This document shows, piece by piece, positions 6,710-13,696 of a stretch of 23,161 bases of DNA. The position numbers and the translations under genes were made by a program. The first letter of the stretch is position 1, and the number at the start of each line of letters is the position of its first letter. The notes beneath the pieces were generated by a model that saw only the letters and a list, made by a program, of their open reading frames with translations, was not told the origin of the DNA and ran no database searches. This DNA comes from an uncultured Collinsella sp. (GTDB lineage Bacteria > Actinomycetota > Coriobacteriia > Coriobacteriales > Coriobacteriaceae): positions 1 through 23,161 of the forward strand of contig CALJMO010000058.1 of the NCBI GenBank assembly GCA_937982065.1, given 5' to 3'.

Positions 6710-8173
6710 CTACTCGTCGTGCTTCCCCTCGCGGCGTGCAGCAGCCCGCGCATCGTGGATGCCCTTGATTGCGGCATGGCGGGCGGTGCGGGCATCGTGC
6801 ATGGCGTCGCGCGCCTCAGCGGCCGTTGCCTTGGCAGAGCGCAGTTTGGCGGCCAAGTCGGGGTTGGTTTCGGCAACCGCGGCGATCGTGGGGCCGTCGA
6901 GCTCCTCTTGCGTGGGCTCGGCCAAAAAGTCGATGGCATACTGGGCGGCTACCATGGAACCCTTGGACAGTACCGACTCGTCAATCTTGTAGAAGCAAGA
7001 ATGTTGGGCGTACGTGGCGCCAATCTGGGGGTTGCGCGTGCCAACAAAGGCGAGCACGCCCGGTACGCGGCGCAGATACTCCGAGAAGTCCTCGCCCGAA
7101 AGCGTGCCACGGTAATGGCCTTCGCCGGCCGCACCCAGGCACTTGACCACGGCCTGACGACAACGCTCGCTCGAGGCGGCGTCGTTTTCGACCTTATAGT
7201 TGGCGATGGTGTAGTCGGTAAGTTCGGCCTCGGCGCCCAGGGCCGCCGCAGTGTGCTCCACGATGCGGCGCATGAGCTCGGGCATTTCCTCGTGCGTCGA
7301 ATCGCCATAGGTACGCACCGTGCCGGCGAGGTAGGCGGTGCCGGCGATGACGTTGCGTGCGGTGCCGCCGTGCAGCTCGCCGACAGTGATGACAGCAGGC
7401 TCGTAGGGGCTGATTTCGCGTGAGACGATGGTCTGCAGGGCGTTGACAATCTCTGCCGCCACCATAACGGCGTCGTGGCCGCGCTGGGGCATGGCGCCGT
7501 GGCATGAGGTACCGCGAACGTCGATGCGGAACCAGTCGGTATTGGCCATGCGCGGGCCGGGCTCGCAGCTCACGGTACCGGCGTCGACCTCGCTCCAGAT
7601 GTGCGCGGCGTAGGCGCCGTCGACGCCGTCGAGCACACCCGTGCCGATCATGAGTTTTGCGCCCTGGCCGTTTTCCTCACTGGGCTGGAAGACGATGCGG
7701 ATCTCGCCGTGGATGTCGTCGGTCATGTGGCGCAGGATTTGCAGCGTGCCGAGCATCATGGCGATGTGGCAGTCGTGGCCGCAGGCGTGCATGCAACCCT
7801 CATTGACGCTGGCGAACTCCTCGCCGGTCTGCTCGGTGACGGGCAGGGCGTCGATATCGGCGCGCAGCAGGATACGGCGGCGCGGTGTGCCGTCCTCGCG
7901 ATAGGCGTCGGGCGCGGTGCCGCGAAGCGTTGCCACCAAGCCTGTCTTGAGCGGACGCTCGTAGGGGATATTCATGGCGTCGAGCTGGTTGGCGATGTCG
8001 GAGGTCGTGCGCTCCTCGGCAAGGCTCAGCTCCGGGTGCTTATGGAAGTGCCGGCGCTGCTTGATGATATAGGGCTCAAACTCGGCGGCGATATCTCGGA
8101 TGGCCGTGGTGACGTCGTCTGCCGCGCGAACCTCGGTTGCCGCCATAATCTGCTGTGCCTTGGTCTTCGTCAT
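6710..8173 (-). CDS. M20 family metallo-amidohydrolase
   Basis: A 487-residue cytosolic metal-dependent amidohydrolase/carboxypeptidase of the M20D type (hippurate hydrolase, IAA-amino-acid hydrolase and N-acetyl-diaminopimelate deacetylase relatives). Visible motifs: RRHFHKHPELS (40-50), LLRADIDALPV (102-112), the metal site MHACGHDCH (128-136), QPSEE (163-167) with the likely catalytic Glu, and GEDFSEYL late in the chain. The start was chosen at 8173, where AAGGAG lies ten bases upstream on the minus strand; the frame stays open to 8302. After the catalytic fold the protein carries an unusual 65-75-residue Ala/Arg-rich helical tail (about 415-487). It is divergently transcribed from the amidohydrolase at 8336. 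The substrate is unknown, probably an N-acyl or peptide-like amide. Confidence 0.9.
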   Translation of the reverse strand: MTKTKAQQIMAATEVRAADDVTTAIRDIAAEFEPYIIKQRRHFHKHPELSLAEERTTSDIANQLDAMNIPYERPLKTGLVATLRGTAPDAYREDGTPRRRILLRADIDALPVTEQTGEEFASVNEGCMHACGHDCHIAMMLGTLQILRHMTDDIHGEIRIVFQPSEENGQGAKLMIGTGVLDGVDGAYAAHIWSEVDAGTVSCEPGPRMANTDWFRIDVRGTSCHGAMPQRGHDAVMVAAEIVNALQTIVSREISPYEPAVITVGELHGGTARNVIAGTAYLAGTVRTYGDSTHEEMPELMRRIVEHTAAALGAEAELTDYTIANYKVENDAASSERCRQAVVKCLGAAGEGHYRGTLSGEDFSEYLRRVPGVLAFVGTRNPQIGATYAQHSCFYKIDESVLSKGSMVAAQYAIDFLAEPTQEELDGPTIAAVAETNPDLAAKLRSAKATAAEARDAMHDARTARHAAIKGIHDARAAARREGKHDE

Positions 8174-8335
8174 GGTCGATTTGCTCCTTGCTGGGTCGAT
8201 CGCAAAATCATACAGGCTCATCCAAGTATGCCACCTGCCGCTAGGGCTGGTAAAGTTGCCATTTGCCGCTTGGGGCTTTGTTGCAAGGGCGGGGGAGTAC
8301 ACTCGGGGTTGTTGAATTTCCTACCAGAGATGGGG

Positions 8336-9979
8336 ATGCTCATGCAGCATATCGATCGGGTTATCCGCTCCAAGAACGTTTTTACCGCGCAAGACGGCAT
8401 CGATGCCGCCCGCGAGCTGGCGATTGCCATTGCAGGCGATCGCATCGTCGCGGTCGGTGCGCCCGATGACGTGATTGCCGCCGCCCCTGCCGCCGTGCCG
8501 GTTGTCGACTATGGCGAGCAATTCATCTGCCCCGGTTTCCACGATGCGCACCTGCATTTCTTCCATACTTCGGTTGCCTCCTCGCCGTACATGCTCATGG
8601 ATATGGGCACATCCGAGGCGGCATTGGTGCAGCATGCACGCGAGTTTTCCCAGGGCTTGCCCGATGACGCCTGGATCGTGACCCAGGGCTGGCGCGATTA
8701 CCGCTGGGATCCGCCCGAGCACCCTACCAAGGCCTCCGTCGACGCCGCCTTCCCCGATCGCCCCTGTGTTATGTATTCGGGCAATGGGCATACCCTGTGG
8801 CTCAACAGCCGCGCACTCGAAGCCCTCGGCGTGACGCGCGACAGCGAGCCTCCGGCGGGTGGCAGTTACGACAAGGACTCGAACGGTGAGCTTACGGGTA
8901 TTGTCCACGAGGCGGCTGCTATGCAGCTGCTGCCGCGCTGCCTGGAGTGGCTGGGCGAGGACCGCATCGCGAGCGCTTACGCCGACCAGATGAAGCGTAT
9001 GGCCGAGCAAGGCATCACCTCGATCTGCGATATGTCGCTCATGCCCATGCCGGGCTGCGACTTTATTCGCGACGATGTTTACGACAAGCTGCAGGCCGCC
9101 GGCAAGCTGGGCATTCGCGCTCACCTGTTCCCCACGTTGCTGGATGACCAATCGCGCTTGGAAGAACTCCAGACCCGCTACGCGAACAGCGCGCTGCTCT
9201 CGGCGCCAGGCTTTAAACAGTTCTTCGACGGCGTGTCGAGCGAGCATACCGCATACCTCACTGAACCCTATACCAACCCGCGCTTCCCGGGCGACCAGGG
9301 TCTCCTGACGGTTCCTGTCGAGCGCATGCGCAAGTTGGTTCTGGCGGCAGCCGAGCGCGGCCACACCGTGCGCATCCACGTTATCGGCGACGGTGCCATC
9401 CATGCTGCGCTCGATATCTTGGAGGAGGCGGCAGAGCTCTACGGTCTGCCCCCGCACGGTCATAACACGCTCGAGCATCTAGAGAATTTGCTGCCTCAGG
9501 ACATCGATCGTCTGCGCAAGCTCAATATCATTGCCTCGAGCCAGCCTTGCCACATCACGCTTGACCCGGGTGGCCCGGAGCGCGATCTGGGCCTGGAGCG
9601 CAGCCGCATCATGTGGCCGTTTGCGACCTATAAGCACCGCGGCATCCGCCAAGCTTTCGGTACCGATAGCCCCATCACAGCCGTTACCAGCATGAACGTG
9701 CTCTACACGGCCATCACGCGCCAAGACCCTCGCAGTCACTGGCCTGAGGGCGGCTGGCTCCCTAGCGAGCGCATCGACGCGGCTACGGCTCTGCGCAACT
9801 ACACCCTGGGCAGCGCCTACGCGGCAGGCGACGAGCAAAACCTCGGCAGCCTGGAGCCCGGCAAATACGCCGACCTGGTACTCCTGGATCAAAACCCGCT
9901 CACCGTTGACCCACAAGAGCTCCAGGCTACCAAGGTTCAGGCCACCTACCTGGCAGGTAACTTAATCTACGAGCGCTAG
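8336..9979 (+). CDS. amidohydrolase family 3 (YtcJ-like)
   Basis: A 547-residue metal-dependent hydrolase of the amidohydrolase_3/YtcJ group. The binuclear metal motif PGFHDAHLH is at residues 66-74. Later come HVIGDGAIHAALDIL, NTLEHLENL with a metal-binding His region, and FGTDSPI with the catalytic-type Asp. The C-terminal composite sheet holds GSLEPGKYADLVLLDQNPL, typical of the superfamily. The substrate cannot be read from sequence. The open frame extends back to 7601, but that part is antisense to the M20 gene. In-frame ATGs are at 8330, 8336 and 8342; GAGATGGGG just before the latter two makes 8336 or 8342 likely, and the choice is uncertain. The gene sits alone, 162 nt from the divergent M20 gene. 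Confidence 0.88.
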   Translation: MLMQHIDRVIRSKNVFTAQDGIDAARELAIAIAGDRIVAVGAPDDVIAAAPAAVPVVDYGEQFICPGFHDAHLHFFHTSVASSPYMLMDMGTSEAALVQHAREFSQGLPDDAWIVTQGWRDYRWDPPEHPTKASVDAAFPDRPCVMYSGNGHTLWLNSRALEALGVTRDSEPPAGGSYDKDSNGELTGIVHEAAAMQLLPRCLEWLGEDRIASAYADQMKRMAEQGITSICDMSLMPMPGCDFIRDDVYDKLQAAGKLGIRAHLFPTLLDDQSRLEELQTRYANSALLSAPGFKQFFDGVSSEHTAYLTEPYTNPRFPGDQGLLTVPVERMRKLVLAAAERGHTVRIHVIGDGAIHAALDILEEAAELYGLPPHGHNTLEHLENLLPQDIDRLRKLNIIASSQPCHITLDPGGPERDLGLERSRIMWPFATYKHRGIRQAFGTDSPITAVTSMNVLYTAITRQDPRSHWPEGGWLPSERIDAATALRNYTLGSAYAAGDEQNLGSLEPGKYADLVLLDQNPLTVDPQELQATKVQATYLAGNLIYER

Positions 9980-9997
9980 CCCCACATCCCATCCTTC

Positions 9998-10064
9998 AGT
10001 TGCGGTGAAATAGTTCCTAAAACCCGCCTTCACGCCCAAAACCAGGAACTATTCCACCGCAACT
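9998..10064. repeat. inverted repeat with 21-bp arms downstream of the amidohydrolase
   Basis: AGTTGCGGTGAAATAGTTCCT (9998-10018) pairs with 10044-10064 at 20 of 21 positions, with a 25-base loop. It begins 18 bases after the stop codon. It may act as a terminator although no T-run follows, or it may be a dispersed intergenic repeat. Confidence 0.8.
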
Positions 10065-10136
10065 TAAAAGAGCGCGTCCCAACAACGTGCCCCTTTCTTG
10101 TGCGCCCTACCCGCATCGCCATTTTGCTGCACTGAC

Positions 10137-10348
10137 TTTTCTGAATGCCGGGCCCGATAACGTTGACTCAGCTCCCGTGTGGCGCCGGAGGGGCGGGATA
10201 TAAGGTTTATCGCGAGTTCCGCACGAGCCGAAGGCCACTTAATGTGGCCTTCGTGCGAGCAGGACTGCCCGAGCAGGAAACCTTATATCCCGCCCCTCCG
10301 GTCCGCCCCGGGAGCCACTGCTAAGTTATCCCCCCGGTATTCAGAAAA
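10137..10348. repeat. 212-bp nested palindromic element before groES
   Basis: The ends TTTTCTGAAT (10137-10146) and ATTCAGAAAA (10339-10348) are complementary, and similarity continues inward with gaps through GATAAC and GCTCCCG. The core is a perfect 24-bp arm pair, 10185-10208 with 10278-10301. At the centre is GAAGGCCAC-TTAAT-GTGGCCTTC, flanked by CGCACGA/TCGTGCG. The gap from 9980 to 10485 holds no gene; this element and the smaller repeat before it fill most of it. Confidence 0.85.
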
Positions 10349-10373
10349 TCTAAGTGCCAAAAAATAAGATTTT

Positions 10374-10393
10374 TTGACTCTGTGTTGTATAAC
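10374..10393 (+). promoter_or_regulatory. groES promoter region
   Basis: TTGACT at 10374-10379 and TATAAC at 10388-10393 are good single boxes, but they are only 8 bases apart, so they cannot form one sigma-70 promoter. Each may belong to a different start with a weak partner. ACCCAC-CATTC-GTGGGT (10392-10408) is a perfect 6-bp dyad overlapping the possible start site and could be an operator. No CIRCE or HAIR heat-shock operator is visible. Confidence 0.4.
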
Positions 10394-10443
10394 CCACCAT
10401 TCGTGGGTACCATTCAACGCGTACGCAAACAAAAAGGGTTAAC

Positions 10444-10464
10444 CCGCGCGGCATGACCGCGCGG
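10444..10464 (+). promoter_or_regulatory. GC-rich hairpin in the groES leader
   Basis: CCGCGCGG-CATGA-CCGCGCGG forms a perfect 8-bp stem ending seven bases before the AAGGAGG of groES. Each arm is itself palindromic. It might stabilise the message or gate ribosome binding with temperature; that role is inferred. Confidence 0.45.
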
Positions 10465-10485
10465 CCCACAAAGGAGGAAACAAGC

Positions 10486-10779
10486 ATGTCGTCTTTGAAG
10501 CCGCTTGCAGATCGCGTCCTGGTCAAGCCCGACGAGGCCGAGCAGAAGACCGCCTCTGGTCTGTACATCGCCAGCAACGCTCAGGAGAAGCCACAGCGCG
10601 GCACTATCGTTGCCGTTGGCGCTGGCAAGGTCAACGACAAGGGCGAGCGCGTCCCCATGGACGTCAAGGTTGGCGACGTTGTCATCTACGGTAAGTTTGG
10701 TGGCAATGAGGTCAAGGTCGACGGCGAGAAGTATCTGCTGATGCGCGCCGACGACATTTACGCCGTCGTCGAGGCCTAG
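10486..10779 (+). CDS. groES: GroES co-chaperonin
   Basis: A 97-residue GroES (Cpn10). It forms the heptameric lid of the GroEL folding chamber in the cytosol. The sequence SLKPLADRVLVKPDEAEQKT opens the beta-barrel and carries into the mobile loop (TASGLYIASNAQEKPQRGTI); GDVVIYGKFGGNEVK and a LLMRADDIYAVVE end are canonical. Length is normal. The ATG at 10486 follows AAAGGAGG at 10470-10477; the frame reads back to 10453 but without support. groEL follows after 95 nt on the same strand, the standard order. Regulation is not by CIRCE as far as can be seen. A GCATGAC leader hairpin lies just upstream of the ribosome site. Confidence 0.97.
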   Translation: MSSLKPLADRVLVKPDEAEQKTASGLYIASNAQEKPQRGTIVAVGAGKVNDKGERVPMDVKVGDVVIYGKFGGNEVKVDGEKYLLMRADDIYAVVEA

Positions 10780-10810
10780 TCTCGTCAGAATCTCTGATTC
10801 GTCGTTGAAC

Positions 10811-10848
10811 GCGGCGCCGTATAAGACTCGGAAGCGGCGCCGCGAGTC
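10811..10848 (+). promoter_or_regulatory. alternative hairpins between groES and groEL
   Basis: GCGGCGCC (10811-10818) can pair with GGCGCCGC (10836-10843). Alternatively GACTCG (10825-10830) can pair with CGAGTC (10843-10848). The two folds compete for the same bases. TTTCTTTT follows at about 10851-10859, so partial termination or RNase processing between the cistrons is possible. Confidence 0.4.
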
Positions 10849-10874
10849 ACATTTCTTTTGGAGGATTACCTACC

Positions 10875-12512
10875 ATGGCAAAGAACATTACGTTTAACAC
10901 CGATGCCCGCGCCAAGCTCGCAAAGGGCGTCAACACTCTGGCCGACGCCGTTACCGTCACCATGGGCCCCAAGGGCCGTTACGTCGCTCTGCAGCGCTCG
11001 TTTGGTGCCCCGACCATCACTAACGATGGCGTTTCCGTCGCTAAGGAGATCGAGCTCGAGGACAACATCGAGAACATGGGCGCTCAGCTGGTGAAGGAGG
11101 TCGCCACCAAGACCAACGACACCGTGGGTGACGGCACCACCACCGCAACCCTGCTCGCTCAGGCTATCGTCAACGACGGTCTGCGCAACGTCGCCGCCGG
11201 CGCCAACCCGCTGGCCATCCGTCGCGGCATCGACAAGGCTGTAAATGCCGCCGTCGCCGAGATGAAGAAGCAGGCCAAGCCGGTCGAGACCAAGGAGCAG
11301 ATCGCTTCCGTCGGCACCATCTCCGCTGGTGACCACAAGGTTGGCGAGAAGATCGCCGAGGCCATGGAGGTCGTGGGCAAGGACGGCGTCATCACCGTCG
11401 AGGATTCCCAGACGTTCGACATTACCATCGACACCGTCGAGGGCATGCAGTTCGACAAGGGCTATGTCTCTGCCTATTTCGTCACGGACAACGACCGCAT
11501 GGAGGCCGTGATGAAGGATCCGTACATCCTCATCACCGACCAGAAGATCTCCAACGTTCAGGACATCATGCCTGTTCTCGAGGCTGTCCAGCGCGCCGGC
11601 CGTGGCCTGCTCATCATCGCTGAGGACATCGACGGCGAGGCTCTGCCGACCCTGGTCCTCAACAAGATCCGTGGCGCCCTCAACGTCTGCGCCGTCAAGG
11701 CTCCGGGCTACGGCGATCGCCGCAAGCGCATCCTCGAGGATATCGCCGTCCTCACCGGCGGTCAGGCCGCTCTGGACGAGCTGGGCGTGAAGGTCGCTGA
11801 CATCACCGCCGATATGCTCGGTACCGCTAAGTCCGTCACCATCTCCAAGGACAACACCGTCGTCGTCGGCGGCGCTGGCTCCAAGGAGGCCATCGACGCC
11901 CGCATCGCTCAGATCAAGGGCGAGATGGAGAACACCACCTCTGAATTCGACCGTGAGAAGCTCCAGGAGCGCCTGGCCAAGCTCTCCGGTGGCGTTGCCG
12001 TCATCAAGGTCGGCGCTGCTACCGAGTCCGAGCTCAAGGAGATCAAGCACCGCGTCGAGGACGCCCTGCAGGCAACCCGCGCCGCTGTCGAGGAGGGCAT
12101 TGTCGCCGGTGGCGGCGTCGCCTTCATGGACGCTGCGCCTGCGCTCGATGCTGTCGAGATCGACGACCCCGAGGAGAAGATCGGCGTCGACATCGTCAAG
12201 AAGGCTCTGACCGCTCCGGTCGCTACCATCGCCAAGAACGCTGGCTTTGAGGGCGCTGTCGTGGTCGACAAGGTTGCCGAGCTGCCCGCCGGCCAGGGTC
12301 TCAACTCTGCCAACGGCGAGTGGGGCGACATGATCGAGATGGGCGTCCTCGACCCCGTCAAGGTCAGCCGCGTCACCCTGCAGAACGCTGCTTCTGTCGC
12401 CAGCCTGATCCTCATCACCGAGGCCACCGTCTCCGATGTGCCCAAGAACACTCAGCTTGAGGACGCTATCGCTGCTGCCACCGCTGGTCAGCAGGGCGGC
12501 GGTATGTACTAA
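10875..12512 (+). CDS. groEL: GroEL chaperonin (Hsp60)
   Basis: A 545-residue chaperonin that folds proteins in an ATP-driven double ring with GroES. Family motifs are clear: VTMGPKGRYVALQ (27-40), the ATP-site GDGTTTATLLAQ (from residue 85, Asp86 of the DGTTT motif), the apical domain with KAPGYGDRRKRILEDIA, VEEGIVAGGGVA in the C-terminal equatorial part, and DPVKVSRVTLQNAASVA near the end. The tail is short, GQQGGGMY, rather than a long GGM repeat. TTTGGAGG at about 10857-10864 precedes the ATG. It forms an operon with groES. A large palindrome at 12543-12680 begins 31 bases after the stop and probably ends the transcript. Confidence 0.98.
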   Translation: MAKNITFNTDARAKLAKGVNTLADAVTVTMGPKGRYVALQRSFGAPTITNDGVSVAKEIELEDNIENMGAQLVKEVATKTNDTVGDGTTTATLLAQAIVNDGLRNVAAGANPLAIRRGIDKAVNAAVAEMKKQAKPVETKEQIASVGTISAGDHKVGEKIAEAMEVVGKDGVITVEDSQTFDITIDTVEGMQFDKGYVSAYFVTDNDRMEAVMKDPYILITDQKISNVQDIMPVLEAVQRAGRGLLIIAEDIDGEALPTLVLNKIRGALNVCAVKAPGYGDRRKRILEDIAVLTGGQAALDELGVKVADITADMLGTAKSVTISKDNTVVVGGAGSKEAIDARIAQIKGEMENTTSEFDREKLQERLAKLSGGVAVIKVGAATESELKEIKHRVEDALQATRAAVEEGIVAGGGVAFMDAAPALDAVEIDDPEEKIGVDIVKKALTAPVATIAKNAGFEGAVVVDKVAELPAGQGLNSANGEWGDMIEMGVLDPVKVSRVTLQNAASVASLILITEATVSDVPKNTQLEDAIAAATAGQQGGGMY

Positions 12513-12542
12513 GGCCGACAAGGTCTAGAACTCCCACCGGGA

Positions 12543-12680
12543 ATCCGGGGGCGTGACGGGGGTTTCTCTCCGGAACGTCCTCGGACATGTAAAGAGGCTC
12601 CGCATCGCGCTTCGCGCTGCGGAGCCTCTTTGCGTCCTGACGGAATGTTCCGGAGAGAAACCCCCGTCACGCCCCCGGAT
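12543..12680. repeat. 138-bp palindrome with perfect 34-bp arms after groEL
   Basis: The arms 12543-12576 and 12647-12680 are exact reverse complements (outer part ATCCGGGGGCGTGACGGGGG). Inside lies a second stem, AAAGAGGCTCCGCA (12591-12604) with TGCGGAGCCTCTTT (12618-12631). As RNA it would be one very long hairpin with an internal loop. Confidence 0.9.
12591..12633 (+). terminator. inner hairpin, likely groESL terminator
   Basis: A perfect 14-bp stem (12591-12604 with 12618-12631), extended by a GCGC/GCGC top, ends in CTCTTT followed by GCG. The T-run is only three bases, so termination may also rely on the outer arms. Nothing else between 12513 and the riboswitch promoter looks like a terminator. 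Confidence 0.5.
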
Positions 12681-12754
12681 CCCCTGCGTTTATGGCCTTG
12701 AGGTCGGCTCGCGGAGAAGGACGTGATTGATGGGAATACGTGTCCCTTTTGCTG

Positions 12755-12773
12755 TTTCGCGCTTTGCGCGAAA
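12755..12773. repeat. small perfect hairpin in the groEL-ribU gap
   Basis: TTTCGCGC-TTT-GCGCGAAA has an 8-bp stem. It is the only structure I see between the post-groEL palindrome and the riboswitch promoter (12681-12874). No convincing gene lies there: the open frames have no ribosome site or recognisable product, and they run into the riboswitch. Confidence 0.5.
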
Positions 12774-12874
12774 GGCGCACCACTTTGGCTTGAACGGAGA
12801 ACGTGGTCGTCGTTCCAACTTGTCCCGGGTGTATTTCTGGAGCGTTTCCCTACCACAAATTACCCTTGGCATAC

Positions 12875-12902
12875 TTGCGCGAAAACCTGCTGGTGCTACA
12901 CT
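12875..12902 (+). promoter_or_regulatory. promoter of the riboflavin-uptake operon
   Basis: TTGCGC (12875-12880), 16 bases, then TACACT (12897-12902), with TG at 12894-12895 giving an extended -10. The expected start, near 12909, lies just before the riboswitch, which supports this assignment. Confidence 0.6.
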
Positions 12903-12913
12903 TGCAATTGCTG

Positions 12914-13090
12914 TTTCAGGGCGGGGTGGAATTCCCCACTGGCGGTAAATCGGGCGGTGCCAAAGGGGCGCCGTGGCGCAGGCAAAGTGCCTGCGACCGA
13001 GCCGATGAGTCCGCGACCCGTGTGTGCGTTGGTTCGCATGCCGGCTGAACTGGTGAGATCCCAGTACCAACGGTTAGAGTCCGGATGAAA
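12914..13090 (+). ncRNA. FMN riboswitch (RFN element)
   Basis: Conserved RFN segments are present in order: AGGGCGGGGTGGAATTCCCC then ACTGGCGGT (12918-12946), GAGTCCGCGACC (about 13007-13018), GGCTGAACTGGTGAGATCCCAGTACC and GGTTAGAGTCCGGATGAAAG (about 13042-13091). P1 is TTTCA (12914-12918) with TGAAA (13086-13090). The element binds flavin mononucleotide. Its 3' end runs straight into the ribosome site of ribU (AGGTG at 13096-13100), and no separate terminator hairpin lies between them. Control is therefore most likely at translation initiation: high FMN would hide the ribosome site and shut off riboflavin uptake. Confidence 0.95.
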
Positions 13091-13105
13091 GAGGCAGGTG
13101 ATCTT

Positions 13106-13696
13106 ATGTCTGAACAGTCGCAGCATATCCATTTTGAGAACACGAATAGGTGGAGCACCAAACAGCTCGTTACCATGGCGTTGATGTGCGCCTTGGGAGC
13201 ACTGTTTATGTATGTGCAGCTGCCCATCCTCCCCTCGGCGCCGTTTTTGACGTATGACCCGTCGCTGGTGCCGGCGATGGTGTGTGGATTTGCGTATGGC
13301 CCTGGCGCCGGCACCGCTGTTGCCGCTATGGCGATCGTTATCCATGCGCTTACCACGGGCGATTGGGTCGGTGCGCTTATGAACTTGGTTGCCACGCTGG
13401 GCTATATTCTGCCTGCGGCTATCGTCTATCAGAAGATGCGCACCTACAAGGGTGCCGTGATTGGCCTGGCGCTGGGCGTTATTGCCGCTACGGTGCTTTC
13501 TATGGTCGCGAATCTGACCATTGGCGTTTGGTTCTGGTATGGCTCGGTCGACGTGATTTTGCCGCTCATGATTCCCACTGTGCTGCCGTTCAACCTTATC
13601 AAGACCGTGCTCAACTCGGTGTTGACGCTGGCGGTGTACAAGGCGGTCTCTAATCTCATTACGCCCAAGAAGGACCAGGTCAAAGGCCGCGCATGA
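13106..13696 (+). CDS. ribU: RibU, riboflavin-specific ECF transporter S component
   Basis: A 196-residue membrane protein with about six helices. It is the substrate-binding subunit of an energy-coupling-factor importer for riboflavin. The RibU features are the N-terminal helix with a small-residue patch for EcfT contact (MALMCALGALFMYV, 24-37), LTYDPSLVPAMVCGFAYGP (48-66), and the late PTVLPFNLIKTVLN. The FMN riboswitch directly upstream makes riboflavin the clear substrate. The ATG at 13106 is five bases after AGGTG; an earlier in-frame ATG at 13085 is inside the riboswitch and is rejected. The stop overlaps the next start (ATGA), so it is translationally coupled to the ATPase gene. Confidence 0.93.
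   Translation: MSEQSQHIHFENTNRWSTKQLVTMALMCALGALFMYVQLPILPSAPFLTYDPSLVPAMVCGFAYGPGAGTAVAAMAIVIHALTTGDWVGALMNLVATLGYILPAAIVYQKMRTYKGAVIGLALGVIAATVLSMVANLTIGVWFWYGSVDVILPLMIPTVLPFNLIKTVLNSVLTLAVYKAVSNLITPKKDQVKGRA

Noticed and set aside
7601..8335. N-terminal extension of the YtcJ-like amidohydrolase frame
   Set aside because: This part is antisense to the M20 gene with its intact catalytic motifs; the family fold begins right after 8336.
10866..12521. 551-residue open frame antisense to groEL
   Set aside because: It mirrors groEL codon bias on the opposite strand, has a low-complexity Asp/Gly/Leu/Val composition and no recognisable fold or ribosome site.
12727..12948. Small open frame between groEL and the riboswitch
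   Set aside because: It runs into the conserved FMN riboswitch, has no ribosome site and shows no recognisable protein.
13085..13105. Earlier ATG for ribU
   Set aside because: It lies in the conserved GTCCGGATGAAAG end of the riboswitch; the ATG at 13106 has proper spacing to AGGTG.
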